Shown here: piece by piece, positions 35,300 through 43,516 of the stretch
Position numbering within the stretch: position 1 is the first letter of the stretch
Layout: the number at the start of each line of letters is the position of its first letter
DNA from: Cereibacter sphaeroides
GTDB lineage: Bacteria; Pseudomonadota; Alphaproteobacteria; Rhodobacterales; Rhodobacteraceae
DNA length: 64,000 bases
Reading direction: 5' to 3'
Assembly: GCA_003243455.1 (NCBI GenBank)
Contig: QFQS01000001.1
Coordinates: 434,001 to 498,000, forward strand
Position numbers and translations under genes: made by a program
The notes under the pieces: generated by a model
Told to the model about the DNA's origin: nothing
What the model saw: only the letters and a program-made list of their open reading frames with translations
The model's database searches: none

Positions 35300-36403
35300 A
35301 TGTCTGAGGGGGATCTGCTTCATATCGTCACGAACGACAACATCTCGGCGAACCGCCGGATGTTCGGTCGTGTGCTGATCTGGGGATCGGCGGCTGTGCT
35401 GGCGCTGACGGCACTGTTGCAGGTGCTGGACCGCTCGGGCGCGTTGGACATCGGCTTCGCCACCTGGCGGCCCACTATGTACGCCTATATTCTGTGGGCG
35501 GTCTGCCTGAGCTGGGCGCAGGTGCTGATCCGCGGGGAACAGGGCAAGCGGGTGCTGTTCGTGCTGCCCGCCGTTCTGTTCGTGCTGTCGCTTGCTATCA
35601 TTCCGTTGGTGTTGGGGCTGGGCATCGCCTTTTCCGACTGGAACCTTGCCTCGCCCACGGGGCGCAAGTTCAACGGTTGGGACAATGTGCGCCAGATGTG
35701 GGCCGATCCGTTCTATTGGAACGCGCTTCTCAACATGATCTGGTATTGCCTTGCAATCCTTGTGGAATATGCGATTGCCTTTGGGCTGGCGCTGCTGCTG
35801 AACGCGCAGATAAGGGCGCGGAAGTTCTTTCGCGTGGCCTTTCTGATGCCGCTGATGCTGTCGCCCGTAGCGGTCAGCTGGATGGTGGGCAAATCGATGC
35901 TGGAGCCGCGCTTTGGCCCCATCGCCAACCTTGCGAGGTTTTTCGGGGTCGAAAACCCGGCCTTCTTCCAGACGCCCTGGACCGCGCGGTTCACCATCAT
36001 GGCGATGGATGCATGGACCTTTATCCCCTTCATGATGATCATGATACTGGCGGGACTTCAGGCCATTCCGAAAGAGGTGCAGGAGGCGGCGAAGGTCGAT
36101 GGGGCCAATGGCTGGCGCGGGTTCTGGGAAGTGACGTTCCCGCTGATGCTGCCAGTCTCGATCACGGCGATCCTGATCCGCATCATCTTCAAACTGAAGC
36201 TGGCCGATATCATCATTACCGTGACGGCGGGTGGCCCCGGCGGTGCGACCGACAGCGTGACGAGTTTCATCTACCGCGAGTATCGGGACCGGTCGAACGT
36301 TGGCTACGGCACGCTGCTGGCCATGGTCTATCTGGTGCTGATCATCATCTTCATGACGGGGCTGATGAAGGTCGCCGACCGCTGGATGAGGCCGAAATAC
36401 TGA
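35300..36403 (+). CDS. Sugar ABC transporter permease 1
   Basis: This 367-residue inner-membrane protein of the CUT1 MalF/UgpA type has about eight hydrophobic segments and an EAA loop (EVQEAAKVDGANGWRGF, about 255-272) that docks to the ATPase. No in-frame start exists upstream (TAA at 35288), and 35300 has no ribosome-binding site; the next ATG is at 35360. So translation starts either on a leaderless-type message or at 35360. It is followed one base later by the second permease. Confidence 0.9.
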   Translation: MSEGDLLHIVTNDNISANRRMFGRVLIWGSAAVLALTALLQVLDRSGALDIGFATWRPTMYAYILWAVCLSWAQVLIRGEQGKRVLFVLPAVLFVLSLAIIPLVLGLGIAFSDWNLASPTGRKFNGWDNVRQMWADPFYWNALLNMIWYCLAILVEYAIAFGLALLLNAQIRARKFFRVAFLMPLMLSPVAVSWMVGKSMLEPRFGPIANLARFFGVENPAFFQTPWTARFTIMAMDAWTFIPFMMIMILAGLQAIPKEVQEAAKVDGANGWRGFWEVTFPLMLPVSITAILIRIIFKLKLADIIITVTAGGPGGATDSVTSFIYREYRDRSNVGYGTLLAMVYLVLIIIFMTGLMKVADRWMRPKY

Positions 36404-36404
36404 C

Positions 36405-37334
36405 ATGACCGAAGCCACTGCCGCACAGATATTTTACGATGGATCCGAGGATCGGCCTCCCAAGCTGGCGTGGTACGCGTCCCGCGTGGCGATCTATGGG
36501 CTGCTGATCTTCTGGGCCGTGGTCTGTCTGTTCCCGATCTATTGGACGGTTACGACCAGCTTCAAGATGGCGCCGGACGTGATGAAGGGGAACATGATCC
36601 CCTGGGTCGACTACACACCGAAATGGATCGGGTGGAAATCGCTGGGCCTGTCGCCCGATACGATCTGGTCGCAATCGACGGTGCGGGATGAGTTCTTCAA
36701 GCGGTTCATGAATTCGACGGTGATCTCGCTGACCTCATCGGCGCTGGCAGTAGTGCTGGGCAGCCTTGCGGCCTATGGGTTGTCGCGGTTCTCCTATCGC
36801 TTCGGCTATATGCGGAACTCGGACATCTCGTTCTTCTTCCTCAGCCAGTTGATCCTGCCGCCGGTCGTCCTGGCCCTGCCTTTTCTGGTGCTTTACAAGG
36901 AGCTTGGGCTTTTGGACACGCGGATCGGGCTGATCCTGCTGTATACGCTGTCCGTCCTGCCCATCGTGATCTGGATCATGCGCGACCAGTTCGCGGGCAT
37001 CCCGACCGAGCTGGAAGAGGCGGCGTTGGTGGACGGGCTGTCGATCTGGGGCGCCTTCCTGACCATCGTCTTGCCCATCGCCCTGCCCGGCATGGTGGCG
37101 GCGTTCATCCTTTCGCTGGTGCTGACCTGGAACGAGTATTTCTTCGCGGCGCTGCTGACCTCGACCAAGGCCAATACGCTGCCCGTTCTGGTGGCAAGCC
37201 AGACCGGTAGCCAGGGCATCAGCTGGTGGGCGATGGCGGCGGTCAGCTTTGCCGCGATCCTGCCGCTGGTGATCATCGGCATCGTGCTGGAGCGCTATAT
37301 CATCAAGGGGATGGCCGCCGGGGCGGTGAAGTGA
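36405..37334 (+). CDS. Sugar ABC transporter permease 2
   Basis: This 309-residue MalG/UgpE-type permease has six membrane spans and the EAA loop ELEEAALVDGLSIWGAF (about 203-219). It starts one base after permease 1 stops, so the two are co-translated. Together with the ATPase (29219-30286) and binding protein (31758-33410) it makes a complete CUT1 importer spread over three transcription units that share one operator sequence. Confidence 0.93.
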   Translation: MTEATAAQIFYDGSEDRPPKLAWYASRVAIYGLLIFWAVVCLFPIYWTVTTSFKMAPDVMKGNMIPWVDYTPKWIGWKSLGLSPDTIWSQSTVRDEFFKRFMNSTVISLTSSALAVVLGSLAAYGLSRFSYRFGYMRNSDISFFFLSQLILPPVVLALPFLVLYKELGLLDTRIGLILLYTLSVLPIVIWIMRDQFAGIPTELEEAALVDGLSIWGAFLTIVLPIALPGMVAAFILSLVLTWNEYFFAALLTSTKANTLPVLVASQTGSQGISWWAMAAVSFAAILPLVIIGIVLERYIIKGMAAGAVK

Positions 37335-37414
37335 GAGCGTGGGCACGAAGCGCTCCGTCCTATTTCTGGCGAAGGCACGTGACTTCGCCATGCGGCACAG
37401 AAGGAGTTGCAGGC

Positions 37415-37467
37415 GGCCGGTGGCCCAAAGCCACCGGCCAGCGCCCGCCCCGCCAATGGCGGGCGCT
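37415..37467. repeat. Two tandem GC-rich hairpins
   Basis: Hairpin one is GGCCGGTGGC / GCCACCGGCC (37415-37424, 37430-37439). Hairpin two starts at 37441: GCGCCCGCC / GGCGGGCGC (37441-37449, 37458-37466). They lie between the convergent permease and creatininase-type genes and have no U-tract. They may act as a bidirectional stop or RNA-stabilising element. The rest of this 270-bp gap shows no gene. Confidence 0.6.
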
Positions 37468-37603
37468 TCGCACCCACCGGGGCAGGCACTGGCCTCTCGT
37501 GATCTCTCTGGACGAAAGGTCTAGCGGTGATGTTGCGCTGCGGGCGGGGAAACGCGGGTCGCGTTTCTGGTCCCGCCCGGCGTAGCGCCAGCAGGGGGTG
37601 AAC

Positions 37604-38383
37604 TTAGTGATGCGTGACCCGCGCCTCTGCCGGCTCCCGGTCAAGCCCCAACACCTGGCGCAGGTGGGCGAGGATGATGCGAACACCCTCCTCTCCCTGT
37701 TCCCTGGAGGCCCGCGGTGCGCTGGCGGTGTACCAATAGGGGTTATCCTCGGTCCGCGCCTCTTCCACCGTCTCGGGGGCCAGCGCCAGCATCAGCGAGG
37801 TCTCGCCCTGCCCCGCATGATCGAACGGAAAGGCCAGCCCCGGCCCGACGGGCAGCAACGGATGCACGCGGATCCAGCGGAACGGATCTTCGCCATCGGC
37901 GCGGTAGTATCCGGCCATGTCGTCGCGCCCCCACCAGCCGGGACCGCGATCCTCTTCCACACGCGCCATGATCGCCTGTCTCGCACCAAGGCGGAAGGCG
38001 AGGTCGGTCGGCATACCCTGGGCGAAATCCTCGCTTTGATGATGGATGACCGCGTGGATGTTCCGAAAGCCGACGCGCAGAAGGCCTGCGAACAGCGCCT
38101 CGGCAAAGCCGGTCAGGGCGGATGCGGGGACGTGCAGGGTGCCGGTGCCCTCGGGGCCTGCCACGGCATAGCTCGCCGCGCCATAGGCGAAGGCGGGCAG
38201 CAGAACCATATCGTCGGGTGCCTCGGCCTCCAGCCGTGTGAAGGCATGGGTGACGGCGATCATGTCCATGCCGACGGGCAGATGTTCGCCATGATACTCC
38301 ATGACGCCCAGCGGCAGCAGCACCGGCAGATTGCGCTCGACCGCGTCCCTTATCTGGCGCGGGCGCATCAGATCGTAGCGCAT
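37604..38383 (-). CDS. Creatininase family amidohydrolase
   Basis: This 259-residue protein has creatininase-fold metal motifs: LPLGVMEYHGEHLPVGMD near residues 23-40 (Glu/His/Asp) and DHAGQGETSLML near 188-199. Family members hydrolyse cyclic amides (creatinine, FAPy, mycofactocin-type peptides). It sits divergently from the aldo/keto reductase, inside the sugar cluster. Because no ordinary lactonase gene is present, it is a candidate for opening the sugar lactone made by the reductase; this is inference. Confidence 0.82.
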   Translation of the reverse strand: MRYDLMRPRQIRDAVERNLPVLLPLGVMEYHGEHLPVGMDMIAVTHAFTRLEAEAPDDMVLLPAFAYGAASYAVAGPEGTGTLHVPASALTGFAEALFAGLLRVGFRNIHAVIHHQSEDFAQGMPTDLAFRLGARQAIMARVEEDRGPGWWGRDDMAGYYRADGEDPFRWIRVHPLLPVGPGLAFPFDHAGQGETSLMLALAPETVEEARTEDNPYWYTASAPRASREQGEEGVRIILAHLRQVLGLDREPAEARVTHH

Positions 38384-38466
38384 GTGTTTCCCTCCCGTTT
38401 TTTGCGAATCACGCTAGACGTAACGGAAGCCGCGCGGAAGCCATTGCGCATGAGGGGGAGATCGGA

Positions 38467-39507
38467 ATGACGCTTGCGACAAGGCATTGGGACCGCTTGG
38501 GGAACGGCGGGCTGACCTTTACCGAACTGGGGTTCGGCACGGCGCCGCTCGGCAACCTGTATCGCGCCATATCGGATGAGGAAGCCGACGCGATCCTTGA
38601 TCGCGCCTGGGCGGCGGGGGTGCGCTATTTCGATACCGCTCCGCTTTACGGGCTGGGCCTGTCGGAGACGCGGCTGAACCGGTTCCTGCGCGGCAAGCCG
38701 AGGGATTCCTATGTGCTGACCAGCAAGGTCGGTCGGCAGTTGCGCGTCTGCGGCCATGGCGAAGAGCGGGACGGCATCGGGAAATGGTTCGAGGTGCCGA
38801 ACCGGCGAGAGGTCTACGATTATGGTTATGACGGCGTGCTGCGGTCAGTCGAGGCTTCGCTGGAGCGGCTGGGATTGGACCGGATCGACGTCCTGCTGGC
38901 GCATGATCTCGACATCGCCAACCACAAGAGCCCCGAGGCCTTGGCGGCGCGGATGGACGAGTTGATGAACGGCGGCTATCGCGCGCTGCTGCGGCTGCGG
39001 GATGAAGGGGTGATCAAGGGATTTGGTGCCGGGGTCAACGAGTGGGAGTCGTGCAAGACCCTGACCGATCGCGGGGATTTCGACATCTTCCTGCTGGCTG
39101 GTCGCTATACCCTGCTGGAGCATGAGGCGCTGACGACATGGATGCCAGAGGCCGAGGCGCGCGGCATCGGCGTCATCATGGGCGGGCCATATAATTCGGG
39201 CATTCTGGCAACCGGCCCTCGCCCCGGCGCCTTCTGGTTCTACGAGCCCGCCCCGCAAGAGATACTGGACCGCGCCGGAGCCATTCAGGCGGTCACGAAC
39301 CGGCATGGCGTGCGGCTGGTCGATGCCGCCTTCCAGTTTGCGCTGCGGCATCCGGCGGTCGTGTCGGTTATTCCCGGCGGGCAGGGTGTTGCCGAGATGG
39401 ACAGCAACGTCACCGCCGCGCGGGCCGAGATACCGGATGCGATGTGGGCGGAACTGAAGACGGAAGGGTTGATCCACAGGGACGCTCCGGTCGAGCGCGG
39501 AGTGTAA
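38467..39507 (+). CDS. Aldo/keto reductase (D-threo-aldose 1-dehydrogenase / L-fucose dehydrogenase type)
   Basis: This 346-residue AKR has GFGTAPLGNLYR, the catalytic Asp/Tyr region RYFDTAPLYGLGLSETRLN, GLDRIDVLLAHDLD and the C-terminal NADP-loop region. The N-terminus and APLYGLGLSE segment match D-threo-aldose 1-dehydrogenases, which oxidise L-fucose, D-arabinose or L-galactose at C1 to the lactone. GAGGGGGAGATCGG precedes the ATG. No copy of the regional operator is seen in its 83-bp upstream region shared with the creatininase-type gene. Confidence 0.88.
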   Translation: MTLATRHWDRLGNGGLTFTELGFGTAPLGNLYRAISDEEADAILDRAWAAGVRYFDTAPLYGLGLSETRLNRFLRGKPRDSYVLTSKVGRQLRVCGHGEERDGIGKWFEVPNRREVYDYGYDGVLRSVEASLERLGLDRIDVLLAHDLDIANHKSPEALAARMDELMNGGYRALLRLRDEGVIKGFGAGVNEWESCKTLTDRGDFDIFLLAGRYTLLEHEALTTWMPEAEARGIGVIMGGPYNSGILATGPRPGAFWFYEPAPQEILDRAGAIQAVTNRHGVRLVDAAFQFALRHPAVVSVIPGGQGVAEMDSNVTAARAEIPDAMWAELKTEGLIHRDAPVERGV

Positions 39508-39511
39508 AGAA

Positions 39512-39557
39512 CCGGGGCGCTGCCCCGGACCCCGGGGTGTTTTAGCCAAGAAGAAGA
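39512..39557. repeat. Hairpin + AAGAAGAAG repeat, copy A
   Basis: The stem CCGGGGC / GCCCCGG (39512-39518, 39522-39528) is followed by ACCCCGGGGTGTTTTAGCCAAGAAGAAG. It lies between the convergent aldo/keto reductase and gntR stops and closely resembles copy B at 62140. On the plus strand the GTGTTTT after the hairpin could serve as a terminator tail. Confidence 0.75.
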
Positions 39558-39565
39558 AACGCCCG

Positions 39566-40300
39566 TCAGCCCGGCGCGAACAACTCGGGCTTCTCGATCA
39601 TCAGCGGTTCCAGGAAGGTCAGAAGCTGGCCGAGGTGGTGTCGTGTCGCCTCTCGGGCCGCTGTCGGGTCGCGCGCCTCAAGCGCCGCCAGGATCGCCTG
39701 ATGCTCGCCAAGCGTTGCCTGCACGCGGCCCGGATGCGGCAGGACCAGCTGGCGCGCACGGTTGACGTGGACCCATGAGGTTTCAGCAAGCCCTGCCAGT
39801 CGGCGATAGCCGGTGAAGGACAGGATCAGCTCATGCATCTGACTGTCGAGTTGGTAGAAACCCGAGAAGTCGCCGTCGTTCACCAGCGCTTCCTGCACAC
39901 GCAGATTGCGGCGCAGCAGGACGAGCTGTTCTTCGGTGATGGTCCTTGCCACGATCTCGACCGCTGCCAGTTCCAGCGCCTCGCGCAGGAAGGCGCTTTC
40001 GCGGATCTCCTCCATTGAAAAGCGGGCGACGAAGGTGCCTGATTGTGGGACGACATCCACCAGCCCCTCGGCCGCCAGCCGCGCGACCGCCTCGGCCACC
40101 GGCGAGCGGGAGACGCCAAGGGTATCGCATATCTCGGCCTTGCGCAGAACCTCGCCCGGACGGTAGGCAAGGGACAGGATGGCGGCCTTCAGCGACAGGT
40201 AGACGCGCTGTGCCAGCGATCCTTCGAAATCCTCTAGCGACCGCAGCCGTATTTGCGGCGGCTTTGCCTCTTGCGGCGGGTTGTCGATAACGGGTAGCAT
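39566..40300 (-). CDS. GntR-family transcriptional regulator (FCD type)
   Basis: This 244-residue protein has an N-terminal winged helix (LAQRVYLSLKAAILSLAYRPGEVL, LGVSRSPVAEAVARLAAEGLV) and an all-helical FCD ligand domain with metal-type histidines (SQMHELIL, ATRHHLGQLL). It is the only regulator of this class in the cluster, and the palindrome CTAACATGTTAG begins two bases before its start codon, so it is the natural candidate to bind all four copies and control itself. FCD regulators usually respond to sugar acids or other carboxylates. Confidence 0.92.
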   Translation of the reverse strand: MLPVIDNPPQEAKPPQIRLRSLEDFEGSLAQRVYLSLKAAILSLAYRPGEVLRKAEICDTLGVSRSPVAEAVARLAAEGLVDVVPQSGTFVARFSMEEIRESAFLREALELAAVEIVARTITEEQLVLLRRNLRVQEALVNDGDFSGFYQLDSQMHELILSFTGYRRLAGLAETSWVHVNRARQLVLPHPGRVQATLGEHQAILAALEARDPTAAREATRHHLGQLLTFLEPLMIEKPELFAPG

Positions 40301-40301
40301 A

Positions 40302-40313
40302 CTAACATGTTAG
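40302..40313. promoter_or_regulatory. Operator copy 4 (CTAACATGTTAG palindrome) between gntR and the dehydratase
   Basis: The core has CATA on its left, as in copies 1 and 2; the CAT of that flank is the gntR start codon read on the minus strand. It lies 74 bp before the UxaA-type dehydratase on the plus strand, so it can serve both divergent units. Confidence 0.85.
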
Positions 40314-40386
40314 CTAGGGCCGCTGCCCTGTCAACCCCGTGCCCCCTTGGGCCCGGCGGCGGCCGCCGGACAGAGAGTGTGACGAC

Positions 40387-41910
40387 ATGACCGCCGCTTC
40401 CGAGGTGATTTGCCTGAACCCCGCCGACAATGTGGTGATTGCCCTGCGCGATCTGGGATCGGGCGTGACAGTGCCGGGGGTGCCCGCACCGTTGGCCGGC
40501 CCGGTGGCGCGGGGGCACAAGATCGCCTCCGCAGCGATCGCCGAAGGCCAAAATGTCATCCGCTATGGTCAGATCATCGGGGTCGCCACGCGTCCCATTG
40601 CGCCGGGCGAGCATATCCATAGCCACAATCTGGGCATGGGCGCGCATGACCAGAATTATGCCTTTTCGACCGACCTCCGCCCCCTGCCCCATATCGATGG
40701 CCCGCGCACATTCAACGGCTTTCATCGGGCGGATGGCGGTGTGGGCACGCGGAACTATCTGGGCATCCTCACCTCGGTGAACTGTTCTGGCTCGGTGGCC
40801 CGGTTCATCACCGAGGCGGTGGAGCGGGACGGCTGGCTGCGCGATTTTCCCAACGTCGATGGCGTCGTGCCGATCGTTCATGGCACCGGCTGCGGCATGT
40901 CGGGCAAGGATGAGGGCTATGACACGCTGTTCCGCACGCTGGCGGGATATGCACGAAACCCGAACTTCGGGGGCATCCTGCTGGTCGGGCTGGGCTGCGA
41001 GGTGCTGCAGATCCCCGACCTGATCGGCAAGGCGCGGCTCCGCGCAGATGGCAACTTCCGCTATATGACCATCCAGCAGACCGGAGGCACCCGCAAGACC
41101 ATTGAGCGCGGTATGGAGGTGCTGAAGGAGATGGCCGTGATGGCCAACGCCGCCGAGCGAAAACCGGCGGGGCTGGAGCATCTTATGGTCGGCATGCAAT
41201 GCGGCGGCTCGGACGGGTATTCCGGCATCACCGCCAACCCGGCGCTGGGGCATGCGAGCGATCTGCTGGTTGCGCATGGCGGCACGACGATCCTGTCGGA
41301 GACGCCAGAGATCTACGGTGCAGAGCATCTGCTGACCCGCCGCGCCGTGACGCCAGAGGTTGGCGCAAAGATCGTCGAGCGCATCCATTGGTGGGAGGAC
41401 TATACCGCCCGTCAGGGAGGTGAGATGGACAACAACCCCTCGCCCGGCAACAAGAAGGGCGGCCTGACGACGATCCTTGAGAAATCGCTGGGTGCGGTGG
41501 CCAAGGGCGGGACTGCGCCGCTGACGCAGGTCTATAAGTTTGGCGAGCCGATTACCGAACGCGGGTTCGTCTATATGGACAGCCCCGGCTATGACCCCTG
41601 CTCGGTCACCGGACAGATCGCCAGCGGATCGAACCTGATCGTCTTTACCACCGGCCGCGGCTCTGTCTCTGGCTACAAACCCACGCCCTGCATCAAGCTG
41701 GCCACCAACAGCGAGATGTATGAGCGCATGTCCGAGGATATGGACATCAACTGCGGCGACATCATCAGCGAGGGCGTCAGCATCGAGGCCAAGGGTCGCG
41801 AGATTTTCGAGATGTTCATCCGCGTCGCTTCGGGCGAAAAGACCAAATCTGAAGAGCTGGGCTTTGGCGGCGCGGAATTCGTGCCCTGGGCCATGGGCGC
41901 GGTGATGTAA
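40387..41910 (+). CDS. UxaA-family sugar-acid dehydratase
   Basis: This 507-residue protein of the altronate/galactarate dehydratase family has an N-terminal SAF domain (about 10-95, GVPAPLAGPVARGHKIA) and a C-terminal catalytic region (GGVGTRNYLGILTSVNCSG, VHGTGCGM, MQCGGSDGYSGITANPALG). These Fe(II) enzymes remove water from aldonic acids to give 2-keto-3-deoxy acids. Context suggests L-fuconate or a similar acid as substrate, in place of the usual enolase-superfamily fuconate dehydratase. It is first in an operon with the SDR and FAH-family genes. Confidence 0.9.
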   Translation: MTAASEVICLNPADNVVIALRDLGSGVTVPGVPAPLAGPVARGHKIASAAIAEGQNVIRYGQIIGVATRPIAPGEHIHSHNLGMGAHDQNYAFSTDLRPLPHIDGPRTFNGFHRADGGVGTRNYLGILTSVNCSGSVARFITEAVERDGWLRDFPNVDGVVPIVHGTGCGMSGKDEGYDTLFRTLAGYARNPNFGGILLVGLGCEVLQIPDLIGKARLRADGNFRYMTIQQTGGTRKTIERGMEVLKEMAVMANAAERKPAGLEHLMVGMQCGGSDGYSGITANPALGHASDLLVAHGGTTILSETPEIYGAEHLLTRRAVTPEVGAKIVERIHWWEDYTARQGGEMDNNPSPGNKKGGLTTILEKSLGAVAKGGTAPLTQVYKFGEPITERGFVYMDSPGYDPCSVTGQIASGSNLIVFTTGRGSVSGYKPTPCIKLATNSEMYERMSEDMDINCGDIISEGVSIEAKGREIFEMFIRVASGEKTKSEELGFGGAEFVPWAMGAVM

Positions 41911-41921
41911 GGGGACTGGCG

Positions 41922-42656
41922 TTGAGACTGAAGGGAAAGACAGCATTCTGCACCGCCTCAGGTGCGGGAATCGGGCTTGCGACGGTTCGAGCCTTTGTGG
42001 CCGAGGGTGCGAAAGTCATTGCCACCGACATTTCGGGGGCTGCGCTGCGGCCGCTCGCGTCCGAAGGGATCGAGACGCATGTGCTGGACGTGACCAATGG
42101 CACGGCGGTTGCCGAAATCGCGGCGGTCGTCGGCACGCCGGACATCCTGTTCAACTGCGCGGGATTCGTTCATGCAGGCAGCATCCTTGAATGCGATGAG
42201 AAAGATTTCGACTTTTCGGTCGAGCTGAACGTCAAGGCGCTGTACCGCGTCACCCGCATCTTCCTGCCGGGGATGCTGGCCAACGGCGGCGGCTCGATCG
42301 TGAACATCGCCTCTGTGGCCTCTTCGATGATCGCCGCGCCTAACCGCTTCGTCTATGGCGCGACCAAGGCGGCGGTGATCGGCATCACCAAATCGGTGGC
42401 GGCGGATTACGTCACCCAGGGCATTCGCTGCAATGCCATCTGTCCCGGCACTGTCGAAAGCCCCTCGCTGCGCGGGCGGCTTGCTGCAACGGGAGATGCC
42501 GAGGCAGCGCGACGTGCGTTCATCGCGCGGCAACCCATGGGACGCATCGGCACGCCGGAAGAGATCGCAGCCCTTGCGGTCTATCTTGCAAGCGACGAAA
42601 GTGCCTTTGTCACGGGACAGGCCATCGCAGTAGATGGTGGCTGGACGAACATCTGA
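41922..42656 (+). CDS. SDR oxidoreductase, likely 2-keto-3-deoxy-L-fuconate dehydrogenase
   Basis: This 244-residue short-chain dehydrogenase has the cofactor motif TASGAGIGLATVRAF, NCAG, the catalytic YGATK (in PNRFVYGATKAAVIGITK) and CPGTVESPSL. The segment around the catalytic Tyr and the CPGTVESPSL end are typical of 2-keto-3-deoxy-L-fuconate 4-dehydrogenases. It starts with TTG; GGGGA (41911-41915) gives suitable spacing. It lies 12 bp after the dehydratase and 9 bp before the FAH-family gene. Confidence 0.9.
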   Translation: MRLKGKTAFCTASGAGIGLATVRAFVAEGAKVIATDISGAALRPLASEGIETHVLDVTNGTAVAEIAAVVGTPDILFNCAGFVHAGSILECDEKDFDFSVELNVKALYRVTRIFLPGMLANGGGSIVNIASVASSMIAAPNRFVYGATKAAVIGITKSVAADYVTQGIRCNAICPGTVESPSLRGRLAATGDAEAARRAFIARQPMGRIGTPEEIAALAVYLASDESAFVTGQAIAVDGGWTNI

Positions 42657-42664
42657 GGGATAAG

Positions 42665-43516
42665 ATGAAGCTTTTGCGCTACGGCCCTGTCGGGGCAGAG
42701 AAACCTGGGATACTGGATCAGCGCGGACACCTGCGCGACCTGTCGGCCCATGTGGAAGACATTGCGGGCCATGTTCTGACGCCCGAAGGGCTGGACCAGC
42801 TTCGCAAGATCAATCCCGAAAGCCTGCCGGTCGTGACCGGCTCTCCCCGCATCGGCGCCTGTGTTGGCCGCGTGGGTAAGTTCATCTGCGTCGGCCTGAA
42901 CTATTCCGACCATGCGGCTGAGACCGGCGCGACCGTTCCGCCGGAACCGATCCTGTTCATGAAGGCCACCTCGGCCATCTGCGGGCCGAACGATGAGGTG
43001 ATCATCCCGAAAAACTCGATCAAGACCGACTGGGAAGTCGAGCTTGGTGTCGTGATCGGCAAGGCTGCATCCTACGTCGATGAAGCGAGTGCGATGGATC
43101 ACGTGGCGGGCTATTGCCTGATCAACGACGTGTCCGAGCGCGCTTTCCAGATCGAACGATCGGGGCAATGGGTCAAGGGCAAGTCGGCCGACACCTTCGG
43201 TCCCACCGGCCCATGGATGGTGACGGCGGACGAGATCGCCGACCCGCAGAACCTGCCGATGTGGCTGGAGGTTGACGGGCACAAATACCAGAACGGCTCG
43301 ACCAGGACGATGGTGTATGGTGTGCGTTACCTTGTTAGCTACATCTCGCAATTCATGTCGCTGCAACCGGGCGACATCATCTCGACCGGCACGCCTCCGG
43401 GTGTCGGCATGGGGCAGAAGCCCGATCCGATCTACCTCAAGCCCGGTCAGGTCATGACACTGGGTATCGACGGTCTGGGCGAGCAGCGCCAGGTGACCCG
43501 CGCCTGGGGTGCATGA
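42665..43516 (+). CDS. FAH-family hydrolase, likely 2,4-diketo-3-deoxy-L-fuconate hydrolase
   Basis: This 283-residue protein has the FAH C-terminal fold with metal-binding DWEVELGVVIGK (Glu/Glu), CVGLNYSDHAAE and GDIISTGTPPGVGMG. Such proteins often sit behind a KDF dehydrogenase and cleave 2,4-diketo-3-deoxy-fuconate to pyruvate and lactate, though databases often name them ureidoglycolate lyase. GAGGGATAAG precedes the ATG. Its stop overlaps the start of a 54-codon frame. Confidence 0.9.
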   Translation: MKLLRYGPVGAEKPGILDQRGHLRDLSAHVEDIAGHVLTPEGLDQLRKINPESLPVVTGSPRIGACVGRVGKFICVGLNYSDHAAETGATVPPEPILFMKATSAICGPNDEVIIPKNSIKTDWEVELGVVIGKAASYVDEASAMDHVAGYCLINDVSERAFQIERSGQWVKGKSADTFGPTGPWMVTADEIADPQNLPMWLEVDGHKYQNGSTRTMVYGVRYLVSYISQFMSLQPGDIISTGTPPGVGMGQKPDPIYLKPGQVMTLGIDGLGEQRQVTRAWGA

